Source of the DNA: Desulfotignum sp.
GTDB lineage: Bacteria; Desulfobacterota; Desulfobacteria; Desulfobacterales; Desulfobacteraceae
Reading direction: 5' to 3'
Assembly (NCBI GenBank): GCA_011390635.1
Contig: JAABSA010000024.1
Location: forward strand, 1 to 54,740
Length of the DNA: 54,740 nt
In this document: positions 42,130 through 51,130 of the stretch, piece by piece
How the letters are laid out: every line of letters begins with the position of its first letter
Position numbering within the stretch: the first letter of the stretch is position 1
Made by a program: the position numbers and the translations under genes
The notes under the pieces: model-generated
Told to the model about the DNA's origin: nothing
Database searches by the model: none
The model's input: the letters and a program-made list of their open reading frames with translations, nothing else

Positions 42130-43366
42130 TTATCTTTTAAATGATGAACAAAAAGCGCTGAAAAAAGAAGCCAGAGAGTTTGTCAAAACCATCCCCAGGC
42201 AGATGATCCTGGATATGGATGCGGACAAGATCCAGTTCCCCAAAGAATTTTTACAGGAAGCCGGGCGCCGCAACCTTATGGGGTGCCGGTACCCGGAAAA
42301 ATGGGGTGGAAGGGGCATGGACTGGGTATCCACCTGCATGGTGATGGAGGAGATCGGGATTTTGGGATATATTTTTGCCTGCACCTTCGGGGTGGGGGCG
42401 GAGCTGGTGTGCGATGCCGTCATCCTCCACGGCACCGATGCCCAGAAGGAAAAATATGTCAAACCCCTGCTCAGAGGCGAGATGTTTGCGGCGGAATGCC
42501 TCACCGAGCCCCGGGGCGGGTCTGATTTTTTCGGCACCACCACCACGGCACAGGACAAGGGGGACCATTTTGTCCTCAACGGCCAGAAACGGTTCATCGT
42601 GGGCGGCGAAGGGGCGGATTATTTTCTGGTGTATGCCAGAACCGACCCGGACGCAGACCCCCGCAACGGCATCTCCTGCTTTATCGTGGACAAGACACAA
42701 GGGGTGGAGGCCCAATACCTTTACGGGCTGATGGGATGCCGGGGCGGCGGCGCCGCACGGATGGTGTTCAAGGATGTGAAGGTGCCCAAAGAAAATCTCC
42801 TGGGAGAACCAAACCAGGGGGTGAAGGTGTTCAACACCATGATGATTCCCGAGCGCCTGGGCACAGCCGCCATGACCATCGGCGCGGCCGTGCCGGCCGT
42901 GGATATCGCCACCGGGTATACCTCGAAACGCAAGGCGTTCGGGCAGCCTGTGGCCCAGTTCCAGGGGGTGTCTTTTCAGGTGGCGGAAGCCGTGACCCTG
43001 CTGGATGCCTCCCGGTCCATGATCTATACCACGGCCAGGGCCGTGGATGAAAAGATCCATGAAAAGCAGATCCGCCGAATGGTGTCTGAATCCAAAAAAT
43101 TTGTCACCGAATCCTGCCAGAAAGCGGTGCACAACGCCATGCAGGTCATGGGCGGCATCGGGTACACCAACATCTACCCGGTGGAACGGATCTTCAGGGA
43201 CCTGCGGTTGGCCTCCATCTGGACCGGCACCAATGAGGTGATGGCCATGATCATTGCCAATGAGTGGTACAAGGCATACTGGAAAAACAAACCAGCCGGA
43301 AAAATCCGGGACATGGAACCTGATGCGGCGGAAGCCGCGGCAGCTGATGAAAAGATTTTTGAATGA
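42122..43366 (+). CDS. Acyl-CoA dehydrogenase, catalytic base at the isovaleryl-CoA dehydrogenase position
   Basis: 414 residues with the three ACAD domains: helical (to about 125), beta (CLTEPRGGSD to about 235) and C-terminal helical (QFQGVSFQVAEA..., QVMGGIGYTNIYPVERIFRD). The usual catalytic Glu of the IYEGT motif is replaced (SIWTGTNEV). A Glu in helix G, E244 in MMIPERLG, takes the place seen in isovaleryl- and long-chain acyl-CoA dehydrogenases. The FAD enzyme would desaturate a branched or medium acyl-CoA and pass electrons to ETF. It overlaps merR by 8 and the photolyase by 4 bases. The substrate is not determined; isovaleryl-CoA fits the LiuR-like context. Confidence 0.88.
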   Translation: MFDYLLNDEQKALKKEAREFVKTIPRQMILDMDADKIQFPKEFLQEAGRRNLMGCRYPEKWGGRGMDWVSTCMVMEEIGILGYIFACTFGVGAELVCDAVILHGTDAQKEKYVKPLLRGEMFAAECLTEPRGGSDFFGTTTTAQDKGDHFVLNGQKRFIVGGEGADYFLVYARTDPDADPRNGISCFIVDKTQGVEAQYLYGLMGCRGGGAARMVFKDVKVPKENLLGEPNQGVKVFNTMMIPERLGTAAMTIGAAVPAVDIATGYTSKRKAFGQPVAQFQGVSFQVAEAVTLLDASRSMIYTTARAVDEKIHEKQIRRMVSESKKFVTESCQKAVHNAMQVMGGIGYTNIYPVERIFRDLRLASIWTGTNEVMAMIIANEWYKAYWKNKPAGKIRDMEPDAAEAAAADEKIFE

Positions 43367-44775
43367 CCATCCATCCGGAGCGCATACAGCGGTTGAATGA
43401 CACCCCGGCCCGGAAAGGGGATTACGTGCTGTACTGGATGCAGCAGTCCCAGCGGGCAGCCTGGAACCATGCCCTGGAATATGCTGTTGACCGGGCCAAC
43501 CAGCTGGACCTGCCCCTGGTGACCGGGTTCGGCCTCACCGATGCCTATCCCGAAGCCAACCTGCGGCATTACACCTTTATGCTGGAGGGGTTGGCCAAAA
43601 CCAGTACAGCACTTGCAGACAGGGGCATCCAGCTGGTGGTGCAAAAAGGAATCCCGCCCGACGTGGCCCTGGGCTTGGGGAAACAGGCTGCCCTGATCGT
43701 GTGTGACGCAGGATACCTGCGGCATCAGCGGCAATGGCGGCGCAAGGTGGCCCAAAATGCCGGATGTCCTGTCATCCAGGTGGAAACCGATGTGGTGGTG
43801 CCGGTGGCAGCGGCCTCGGACAAGGCGGAATATGCAGCCCGGACCATCCGGCCCAGACTCCACCGGGTTCTGGCCGATTTTCTGATGCCCCTGTCTGCCC
43901 GGACCGTCAAAAAAACCTCATTGCACCTGTCTTTTCCCGGCCTGAACAGTATAGACGTGCAGGCCCCGGAAACCCTGGTGAATACCCTGTCACTGGACAA
44001 CACCGTACCGCCGGTATCCCGGTTTTTCCCCGGCGGCACCTGTCATGCAAAAAAACGGTTTCAGGCCTTTCTGGCAAAGAGTCTGGAAAATTATGAAAAG
44101 CACGGCAACCAGCCCCAGACCGATGACATATCTCATATGGGTCCCTACCTGCATTTCGGCCAGATCTCTCCCCTGTATCTGGCCATGGCCCTGATGAACG
44201 TGCCGGCATCCATGGCAGAAGCCAGGGATGCCTTCCTGGAACAGCTGATCATCCGGCGGGAGCTGGCCGTCAATTTTGTGTATTACACCACGAATTATGA
44301 CACCTTTGACGTGATTCCCGGGTGGGCAAAAAAAACCCTGGCCGACCATGAATCCGACACCCGAAAATACCTCTATACAGCGGATGAGCTGGCACAGGCC
44401 AACACCCACGACCCTTACTGGAACGCGGCCATGATGGAGATGACACACACCGGATTCATGCACAACTACATGCGCATGTACTGGGGCAAAAAAATCCTGG
44501 AATGGTCCCCTTCCCCGAAGCAGGCATATGAGACCACCCTGGCCCTGAACAACCGCTATTTTCTGGACGGCAGAGACCCCAACTCATACACCGGCGTGGC
44601 CTGGCTCTATGGAGTCCACGACCGGGCCTGGGCCGAACGCGCCATTTTCGGCAAGGTCAGGTACATGGCAGCTTCCGGCCTTGAACGCAAATGCAACATC
44701 GCTGCTTATGTGGACAAAGTCCACCAACTCTGCACGCCTGCCGATGCAAATCACCCGCCACCCAGCGATTCATGA
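43363..44775 (+). CDS. phr: Class II CPD DNA photolyase
   Basis: 470 residues. N-terminal antenna-type Rossmann domain (DYVLYWMQQSQRAAWNHALEYAVDRAN) and a C-terminal FAD domain with class II marks: LHFGQISPLYLA, FLEQLIIRRELAVNFVYY, MHNYMRMYWGKKILEWS and DGRDPNSYTGVAWLYG followed by RAIFGKVRYMA. It repairs cyclobutane pyrimidine dimers using light. Its start overlaps the dehydrogenase stop (ATGA) and has no strong site of its own, so translation is coupled. A photolyase in a probable sediment anaerobe, joined to a catabolic gene, is unexpected. Confidence 0.93.
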   Translation: MTIHPERIQRLNDTPARKGDYVLYWMQQSQRAAWNHALEYAVDRANQLDLPLVTGFGLTDAYPEANLRHYTFMLEGLAKTSTALADRGIQLVVQKGIPPDVALGLGKQAALIVCDAGYLRHQRQWRRKVAQNAGCPVIQVETDVVVPVAAASDKAEYAARTIRPRLHRVLADFLMPLSARTVKKTSLHLSFPGLNSIDVQAPETLVNTLSLDNTVPPVSRFFPGGTCHAKKRFQAFLAKSLENYEKHGNQPQTDDISHMGPYLHFGQISPLYLAMALMNVPASMAEARDAFLEQLIIRRELAVNFVYYTTNYDTFDVIPGWAKKTLADHESDTRKYLYTADELAQANTHDPYWNAAMMEMTHTGFMHNYMRMYWGKKILEWSPSPKQAYETTLALNNRYFLDGRDPNSYTGVAWLYGVHDRAWAERAIFGKVRYMAASGLERKCNIAAYVDKVHQLCTPADANHPPPSDS

Positions 44776-44779
44776 ATGA

Positions 44780-44831
44780 TAATCCAAAAATTTATATGAA
44801 ATACTGGATTGTAATCCAAAAATTTATATGA
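44780..44831. repeat. Two 20-bp direct repeats before the AAA/DUF4143 ATPase gene
   Basis: The same 20 bases, beginning TAATCCAAAAATTT and ending ATATGA, occur at 44780-44799 and 44812-44831, a 32-bp period (three helical turns). Between them TGGATT-GT-AATCCA forms a small palindrome. The ATPase start is 14 bp further on. They could be operator sites for autoregulation or a duplication mark; no regulator is known. Confidence 0.7.
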
Positions 44832-44844
44832 TATTCAGGATTAT

Positions 44845-45972
44845 ATGATACAGAGAACCATCTCAGATCCCATTCTGAACAACATCGGAAAGGGTAAAAT
44901 TATTTTGATTTTCGGCCCCCGCCAGGTGGGAAAGACCACTCTTGCCCAGCAGATGGTCAAAAAAATTGAAACCGGTTTTGTCTGGCTGAACGGAGATGAG
45001 CCGGATATCCGGAATATACTGACTGGTGCCACCTCATCGGTATTGAAAACCCTTTCCGGGGAAAAACCCATCGTGGTGATCGATGAAGCCCAGCAGATCA
45101 AAGATATCGGACTGACATTGAAACTGTTCCATGACACGTTTCCTGAAAAACAGCTGATCGTGACCGGTTCGTCCGCGTTTGACCTGGCCAACGAAATCGC
45201 AGAGCCCTTGACCGGCCGAAAATATGAATATCACCTGTTTCCATTTTCATTCAAAGAGATGGTCGAAACCCATGGTCTGATCGAAGAAAAAAGACTGCTT
45301 GAACATCGGCTGATTTTTGGATACTATCCGGAAGTCGTCAAGGCCAAGGGGGATGAGATGGATATTCTGATGTCGCTTTCCGGCAGCTACCTGTACAAGG
45401 ATGTCCTGGCCTGGGGAAAACTCAAAAGGCCGCGGATCCTGGAAAAACTGCTCCAGGCCCTGGCTCTCCAGATCGGCAGTGAAGTCAAATACCATGAAGT
45501 CGGGCAAATCATTGGGGCAGACCCCAAAACCGTTGAAAATTACGTTGATCTTCTTGAAAAAGCGTTTGTGGTTTTCCGTGTCCACTCGTTGAGCAGAAAC
45601 ATGCGCAATGAAATCAAAAAAGGAAAAAAAATATATTTTTATGACAACGGTATACGCAATGCCATACTGAAAAATTTCTCCCCTTTGGGCATGCGCCAGG
45701 ATGTCGGCGGGTTATGGGAAAATTTTCTGATCACGGAACGAATGAAAAAAAATCATTACAGCCGCACCTATGTCAACATCTTTTTCTGGCGCAATCACGC
45801 ACAACAGGAAATTGATTATATCGAAGAAGCGCAAGGCAGATTTTGCGCCTTTGAATTCAAGTGGAACGTGAAGAAAAAAGCATTTTTTTCACAAACATTT
45901 TTAAACGCCTATCCCGGCACCCGGACCCGGGCGATCAATCCGGACAATTTCATTGAGTTTGTCATGGAATAA
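44845..45972 (+). CDS. AAA_14/DUF4143 ATPase
   Basis: 375 residues. Walker A is GPRQVGKTTL (about 28-37), Walker B IVVIDEAQQI (about 73-82), then VTGSSAFDLAN, the sensor motif typical of this family. The C-terminal DUF4143 part includes GSYLYKDVL and VENYVDLLEKAFVVFRV, with a PD-(D/E)xK-like end (FFWRNHAQQEIDYIEE...FCAFEFKW). Members occur widely in anaerobes and archaea, often in variable copy number; function is unknown and may involve DNA binding or defence. Its base composition is richer in A/T than its neighbours, and direct repeats precede it, which hints at transfer. Confidence 0.85.
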   Translation: MIQRTISDPILNNIGKGKIILIFGPRQVGKTTLAQQMVKKIETGFVWLNGDEPDIRNILTGATSSVLKTLSGEKPIVVIDEAQQIKDIGLTLKLFHDTFPEKQLIVTGSSAFDLANEIAEPLTGRKYEYHLFPFSFKEMVETHGLIEEKRLLEHRLIFGYYPEVVKAKGDEMDILMSLSGSYLYKDVLAWGKLKRPRILEKLLQALALQIGSEVKYHEVGQIIGADPKTVENYVDLLEKAFVVFRVHSLSRNMRNEIKKGKKIYFYDNGIRNAILKNFSPLGMRQDVGGLWENFLITERMKKNHYSRTYVNIFFWRNHAQQEIDYIEEAQGRFCAFEFKWNVKKKAFFSQTFLNAYPGTRTRAINPDNFIEFVME

Positions 45973-46007
45973 ATAAAGCCAATCCAAAACCAACATGAGG
46001 TGATACC

Positions 46008-46511
46008 GTGGAAGTTAAAATGGCAGACCTGCCCGGTGTGGGCAAAAAAATCTCTTTTCAGACCGCTGAGCAGCAAAAGATCGTCGTCATTGTCCATCAT
46101 TCCGGCAAGCGGGACCTGTATTTTTTTCAGGACGTAGATGAAGATGAAGCCGATTATTTTCTGTCTTTAACATCCGAGGAAACCCGGGAGCTGGGTGCCC
46201 AGCTGCTGGGGGCCACCTACCAGCCCGTGGATGATGAAAAAATGAAAATTTTCCAGAGGCAGCTGGTGATGGAATGGATCAAGCTGACCCCGGATTCCCC
46301 GTTTGTGGACAAACAGATTTCCGAATCCCGCATCCGAACCCACACCGGGGCCTCTATCATCGCGGTGATGCAGGGGGATGACATGAGCGTCAGCCCGGAT
46401 ATCGATTTTGTGCTCAAGGCCGGAGACACGGTCATGGCAGCGGGGAAAAGGGACCAGATCCGCCGGTTTGAAGAGCTGGCCACCGGAAAAACAGACAGGG
46501 GAGATGCATGA
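46008..46511 (+). CDS. khtT: KhtT-like regulatory subunit (RCK_C domain) of a K+/H+ antiporter
   Basis: 167 residues starting with GTG (MEVKMADLPGVGKKISFQTAEQQKIVVIVHHSGKRDLYFF), which matches the N-terminal domain of KhtT/YhaT. Residues about 85-160 form a TrkA-C (RCK_C) domain: LTPDSPFVDKQISESRIRTHTGASIIAVMQGDDMSVSPDIDFVLKAGDTVMAAG. Such domains bind small ligands (cyclic di-AMP or nucleotides) and gate the partner. GAGGTG lies eight bases before the GTG. The end overlaps the antiporter start by four bases. Confidence 0.85.
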   Translation: MEVKMADLPGVGKKISFQTAEQQKIVVIVHHSGKRDLYFFQDVDEDEADYFLSLTSEETRELGAQLLGATYQPVDDEKMKIFQRQLVMEWIKLTPDSPFVDKQISESRIRTHTGASIIAVMQGDDMSVSPDIDFVLKAGDTVMAAGKRDQIRRFEELATGKTDRGDA

Positions 46512-47692
46512 TGGGGGAAGTTTCCTTCCCTGTTCTGTTCATTGCCGGGGCGGTTTTCATCCTGCTGTTTGTTGTGGGATTTGTCGGCTTGAAGGTCCGG
46601 ATTCCCGGGGTGGTGCTGTATATCCTGCTGGGCATCGGCCTGGGGGGCCATTTTTCCGGCAATCACCTGCTGCACCTGGCCGGAGAAGTGGGGATCGTCC
46701 TTTTGTTTTTCATGCTGGGCATGGAGTTTCCGGTACGCCGTCTGGCCGGCATTGCCAAAAGAGTGGCCCCGGCCGGCACCCTGGACCTGGTGCTCAACCT
46801 GTTTCTCACCATGGGAATCTGCATGGCCTTCGGCCTGGACTGGATCACCGCCTTTCTCATGGGCAGCATGGTGTATGCCACCTCCTCCTCCATCACCGCC
46901 AAGATCCTGGAAACCTCCAAACGCATGGCCAATCCGGAATCGGAATTCCTGCTGGGTCTGTTGATATTTGAAGACATTGCAGCACCTGTGGCGGTGGCGG
47001 TCCTTGTGGGCCTCACCGCAGGGGCCGCCTTGACCGCAATGACCTTCGGGTTGATCATGACAAAAATCGTGGGCCTGATCATCGGTGCCGTGATCATCGG
47101 GCATCTCATATTCAGCCGGCTGGGCGGATTCGTGGACCGATACATCAGCCAGGATATTTTCATCCTGCTGATGGTGGGTATCGCCCTTTCCTATGGCGGC
47201 CTGGCCCTTATGCTGGGCCTGTCCGAGGTACTCGGAGCGTTTCTGGCCGGAATTGTACTGGCGGAAATGCAGCGGACCGAGAACTTAGAGCATGCGGTCC
47301 TGCCGATCCGGGACCTTTTTCTGCCCCTTTTCTTCTTTTATTTCGGCACCACCATCACCTTCGGGGACGGGATTCCCATGATCCCCCTGTTGATCACCCT
47401 GCTGATATGGTCCATCGCCGGAAAAATCATAACAGGGTATTACGGTGCCAGGCTCTACGGGCTGTCAAAAAAAGTGTCTCTGCGGGCCGGGCTGTCCTTT
47501 ACCCAGCGGGGCGAATTTTCCGTGATCATCGCTGCCATGGCCACAGACACCATCCGGGTGCTCAGCGGTGCCTTCATCCTGTCTTCGGCCATGCTCGGCA
47601 TTCTGCTCTTTGAACTGGCCCCGAAAATCACCAGCGCCCTGTTTCCCAGAAAAGACAAACCCCGGAAATACAAGGTGCCGGGCAGCAGCTGA
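46508..47692 (+). CDS. khtU: KhtU-like CPA2 cation/H+ antiporter
   Basis: 394 residues and about 12 membrane helices. KefB/CPA2 marks are VLLFFMLGMEFPVRRL, MVYATSSSITAKILE, LLIFEDIAAPVAVAVL (the ED pair in the ion site), and SFTQRGEFSVIIA. It lacks a C-terminal RCK domain; that function is in the separate preceding protein, as in Bacillus khtTU. It would expel K+ (or Na+) for protons during alkaline or osmotic stress. Confidence 0.9.
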   Translation: MMGEVSFPVLFIAGAVFILLFVVGFVGLKVRIPGVVLYILLGIGLGGHFSGNHLLHLAGEVGIVLLFFMLGMEFPVRRLAGIAKRVAPAGTLDLVLNLFLTMGICMAFGLDWITAFLMGSMVYATSSSITAKILETSKRMANPESEFLLGLLIFEDIAAPVAVAVLVGLTAGAALTAMTFGLIMTKIVGLIIGAVIIGHLIFSRLGGFVDRYISQDIFILLMVGIALSYGGLALMLGLSEVLGAFLAGIVLAEMQRTENLEHAVLPIRDLFLPLFFFYFGTTITFGDGIPMIPLLITLLIWSIAGKIITGYYGARLYGLSKKVSLRAGLSFTQRGEFSVIIAAMATDTIRVLSGAFILSSAMLGILLFELAPKITSALFPRKDKPRKYKVPGSS

Positions 47693-47706
47693 CACCCCTG
47701 AAGCCG

Positions 47707-49182
47707 TTACAATCCCCTGGCCTCGTCCGACAGCAGCTTTTCCTGGATACCGAAAGGATCTATGAATTCCTGTTCCGGCCTGAAATTGAGATTGGCCCTG
47801 CCCCGGTTGGTAAGGGGTTTGCCCAGATCCAGAGCCACTTCCAGACCCGGATCCATGCCGGCATTTGCCAGCAGCTGCCGCAGCAGGGCTTCGCTTTTTC
47901 CGGAAAAGGCAATGGCATCCCCCAGGACCCGGCCGGCCTCAGCCGGATTGTGGAACCCGGAGGAGTTTTCCGCATTGATGAAGACCACCCGCAAAAACGC
48001 CTGGATGTAATGGTTTTTGGCTTCGGTGTACACGGCCTCATCCACAGCCGCCCCCTGATCTTTTGCCTGGTGCAGGGTTTCAAACAGCCGGGCGCAGGTG
48101 GCAGCGCTGTAGCCGGCCCTGAGAATCAAAGAGGTAGTCCGGTCCTGGGTATGAAAAATCCGGTCCGTGAGCCATTCTTTAGACTGGGTGTGGCACTGGG
48201 CACACGCCGTAAGATCCGCTTTCAAAGGACTTGTGACATCATGGTCGGAGATCTTGTAACTGCCGGACCGGGTAAAAGGCATGTGGCAGTCGGCACAGGC
48301 CACCCCGGCATTGAAGTGCACACTGCCCCTGGAGAACAGCTCAAATTCCGGGTGGCGGATAAAGGGCATCTTGAATCCGGTGACTTTCTGGGTCCATTCC
48401 AGCCGGGAGCTGTCTGACAACAGGTCCTCAATAATGCCTTCTATGGAAATATCTCCCCATTTGCCGTCCTGCCAGGGCAGGATGACATCCCCGGCCACTT
48501 TCATGCCGGCATCTCTGGGCACATAATAGGTGACATGGCACTGGGCACAGGCAAGTATCCGCAATTCCTGGCGGGAGGTATCGGTTTTACCGATCATGTC
48601 CAAAGCTTTTTCCAGGTGCGCTTTTTTAAACGTCAGCTCCATGGGATCAGGCAGATGGCAGTCATAACAGGCCGGTCCAAGTTCCTGGAGTTTTTCAGGC
48701 AGCATGGCCACGGCCTCCAGGTAGGGTTTTGTCAGATAATCCATACCATGGGTTTCGGTCATTTCTCTGTGGAACGGGGTTTTACATGCCAGGCACACCC
48801 CGCCGGGAGATACCCGGGAGGGATCGATCTCGATCTGGTCGATCACGGCATAATAATGGCCCCGGGGCTCATTGTATTCAATACCGAATCCCCAGCCCTG
48901 GTATAACAGCCCCAGAAACGGAAATTCACTGAGCTTGTCATACACCACCTTGTCGGTATCCCATCCCCGTTTGTACCGGCTTTTGCCCACCGGTTTCGGG
49001 TCCTTTGTCGCAAGCCAGGATTCATAATGCAGCGGATAGGCTTTTCCCCATTTTTCCGGGTCATACTCATCCTGGTCTATCTGGACCGACAGATAGGGTT
49101 CCGGCTTCGAGGAATCACATCCGGTCAGGAACAGACACGCGACGAACAGACTGGTTAACATCATTACTGCATTTTTTACCAT
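47707..49182 (-). CDS. nrfA: NrfA, pentaheme ammonia-forming nitrite reductase (lipoprotein-type leader)
   Basis: 491 residues. The active-site heme motif is CLACK (lysine ligand), followed by four CxxCH motifs (CYDCH, CAQCH, CADCH, CAQCH), five in all. It reduces nitrite to ammonium with six electrons and also acts on NO and hydroxylamine. The leader MVKNAVMMLTSLFVACLFLTGC ends in a lipobox (LTGC) with Asp at +2, so the protein is probably lipid-anchored in the inner membrane. AAGGAGCG sets the ATG at 49182. It follows nrfH by 35 bp. Confidence 0.93.
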   Translation of the reverse strand: MVKNAVMMLTSLFVACLFLTGCDSSKPEPYLSVQIDQDEYDPEKWGKAYPLHYESWLATKDPKPVGKSRYKRGWDTDKVVYDKLSEFPFLGLLYQGWGFGIEYNEPRGHYYAVIDQIEIDPSRVSPGGVCLACKTPFHREMTETHGMDYLTKPYLEAVAMLPEKLQELGPACYDCHLPDPMELTFKKAHLEKALDMIGKTDTSRQELRILACAQCHVTYYVPRDAGMKVAGDVILPWQDGKWGDISIEGIIEDLLSDSSRLEWTQKVTGFKMPFIRHPEFELFSRGSVHFNAGVACADCHMPFTRSGSYKISDHDVTSPLKADLTACAQCHTQSKEWLTDRIFHTQDRTTSLILRAGYSAATCARLFETLHQAKDQGAAVDEAVYTEAKNHYIQAFLRVVFINAENSSGFHNPAEAGRVLGDAIAFSGKSEALLRQLLANAGMDPGLEVALDLGKPLTNRGRANLNFRPEQEFIDPFGIQEKLLSDEARGL

Positions 49183-49217
49183 GGGTATACGCTCCTTGGA
49201 AAAATCGGCATGCCGTA

Positions 49218-49670
49218 TCAATTGACAGCAGCATTGAATATGGCAGCCTTGTGGTTCATTCTTCTATGACAGGACCAGCACTCCTGGCCGTCGGTTGCAA
49301 TACGGGACACAACACCCTGGTGGCACCGGATACAGTTTTCCTGGATAAATCCTCTGCCCCGGTCCGTGATTTCAATGGGTTCGGGATAAGTCCCGGTGTG
49401 GAAGGACACCAGGTCCCGGGTACCGTCAATGCTTTTCCACAACATATGTTCCGCAAAATTGCCGTTGGGCAGGTGGCAGTCGATACATTGAATGGTCCGG
49501 TGCACGCCGGTCAGAAACCAGGCTTCATACTGGTCGTTCATGACATGGCAGGAGTTACAGAACTTCGGAGTGGATGACCAGGCAATGAGCTTCGGGGTGG
49601 CGGCCGCCCCCAGAATGACGACACCTGCCAGAACGATCACACCGGTTAAAAGAAGTCTTTTACGTGTCAT
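49218..49670 (-). CDS. nrfH: NrfH, tetraheme quinol dehydrogenase of nitrite reductase
   Basis: 150 residues. One N-terminal membrane helix (about 8-27) and four CxxCH motifs: CNSCHVM (the following Met is the NrfH heme 1 ligand), CIDCH, CIRCH and CWSCH. It takes electrons from menaquinol and passes them to NrfA. First gene of the nrfHA operon; no Fnr- or HcpR-type site was found upstream. Confidence 0.93.
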   Translation of the reverse strand: MTRKRLLLTGVIVLAGVVILGAAATPKLIAWSSTPKFCNSCHVMNDQYEAWFLTGVHRTIQCIDCHLPNGNFAEHMLWKSIDGTRDLVSFHTGTYPEPIEITDRGRGFIQENCIRCHQGVVSRIATDGQECWSCHRRMNHKAAIFNAAVN

Positions 49671-49889
49671 CCGAATAATCCTTCTTCGCTCGATACGGGG
49701 TTCATAAACGGGTTGCTCACCATGGACTGAAGCAATGTTTCAGAGACTACAGCTTTAATTTACTTACAACAGATCCATTTTCGTTTCAAGCCTTTTTCAT
49801 GGATTGTGGTCCGGCTTTTCGCCGCGCCGGTCTGATTTGCCGCTGCAATGCAGGATGCTTCACCCCGCCCCAGGCATGTCAGTAAACAA

Positions 49890-49924
49890 AAAGAGGTGCA
49901 CCCCATGTAAAGGTGCACCTCTTT
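49890..49924 (-). terminator. Intrinsic terminator of the thiolase gene
   Basis: AAAGAGGTGCACC (49890-49902) pairs with GGTGCACCTCTTT (49912-49924), 13 bp with a 9-nt loop. On - the stem runs into TTTTTGTTT. It starts 31 bp after the thiolase stop. Confidence 0.88.
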
Positions 49925-49954
49925 GGTCTCAATGTACTCGGTGTAACAGCGGTT

Positions 49955-51130
49955 CTATTTTCGTTCCACAATCAGGGCCATGCCCTGGCCCCCGCCGATG
50001 CACAGGGTGGCCAGGCCGTACCTTGCATTCCGATCGGCCATTCCATACAACAGCTTGGTCAGAATGGCACCGCCGCTTGCGGAAACCGGATGCCCAAGGG
50101 CGATGGCACCACCGTTAACGTTCACTTTATCCATATCCATGTCCAGCTCCCGGATGCAGGCCAGGGCCTGGGAGGCAAACGCTTCATTGAGCTCGATCAG
50201 GTCAATGTCGTTCATGGTCAGGCCGGCTTTTTCCAGGGCCATGCGGGTGGCAGGGATGGGACCGATACCCATGTAAGCCGGATCCACCCCCACAGAGGCA
50301 TAGGACACAATGGAGGCCATGGGTTTGATCCCCAAAGCGTCGGCCTTGTCCTTTGCCATGACCACCAGGGCAGAGGCACCGTCGTTCATGCCGCTGGCAT
50401 TTCCGGCTGTCACCGAACCCCCTTTACGGAAAGGGGGTTTCAGTTTTTGCAGCGCTTCAATGGTGGTGCCGAACCGGGGATGCTCATCTGTGTCAAATAT
50501 CTTTGGATCACCTTTTCTCTGGGGAATTTCCACCGGCACGATCTGTTCCTTAAACCTGCCTTCCTTGATGGCTTTTTCCGCCAGGTTCTGGCTCCGCAGC
50601 CCAAAGGCATCCTGGTCTTCTCTGGACACATTGTATTTTTCCGCCACGTTTTCCGCAGTTTCTCCCATGGTGTTGCCGCTCAGGGGGTCAAACAGGATCA
50701 GCTGGTCCTGGAGCTGGCCATGGCCCAGGCGGTATCCCCACCGGGCTTTTTTGAGCATGAACGTGGCATTGCTCATGCTTTCCATACCGCCGGCCACCAC
50801 CGTGTCCACATCACCGGATTTGATCACCTGGGCAGCCAGGGTCACGGCTTTGATGCTGCCGGCACAGGCCTTGGAAATGGTAAACTGGGGTTTTTCCTGG
50901 GGAATACCGGCCTTAACCGCCACCACCCGGGCCGAGTTGATGGGCAGGTCTCCGGTGCGGTAACCGGATGCGTAAATCACCTCATCAATCTGATCCCCGG
51001 TAAGCCCGGCCCGTTTGATCACCTCTTTGATGGGAATGGGGCCGAAATCTATATCACTCAACGGGGCCAGAGCCCCCCCGAATCCGCCGATTGCCGTTCT
51101 GCATGCACTTGCGATCACTACTTCTCTCAT
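49955..51130 (-). CDS. Thiolase (acetyl-CoA C-acetyltransferase type)
   Basis: 391 residues. The nucleophile Cys is in ISKACAGSIKAV (about 89); the catalytic His is in GGAIALGHPVSASG (about 348), and the second Cys in CIGGGQG (about 378). VAGGMESMSN and NEAFASQALA are further signatures. The enzyme can condense two acetyl-CoA or cleave a 3-oxoacyl-CoA. It is a single-gene unit with its own promoter, operator-like palindrome and terminator. Together with the acyl-CoA dehydrogenase it fits oxidation of acyl-CoAs. Confidence 0.92.
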   Translation of the reverse strand: MREVVIASACRTAIGGFGGALAPLSDIDFGPIPIKEVIKRAGLTGDQIDEVIYASGYRTGDLPINSARVVAVKAGIPQEKPQFTISKACAGSIKAVTLAAQVIKSGDVDTVVAGGMESMSNATFMLKKARWGYRLGHGQLQDQLILFDPLSGNTMGETAENVAEKYNVSREDQDAFGLRSQNLAEKAIKEGRFKEQIVPVEIPQRKGDPKIFDTDEHPRFGTTIEALQKLKPPFRKGGSVTAGNASGMNDGASALVVMAKDKADALGIKPMASIVSYASVGVDPAYMGIGPIPATRMALEKAGLTMNDIDLIELNEAFASQALACIRELDMDMDKVNVNGGAIALGHPVSASGGAILTKLLYGMADRNARYGLATLCIGGGQGMALIVERK

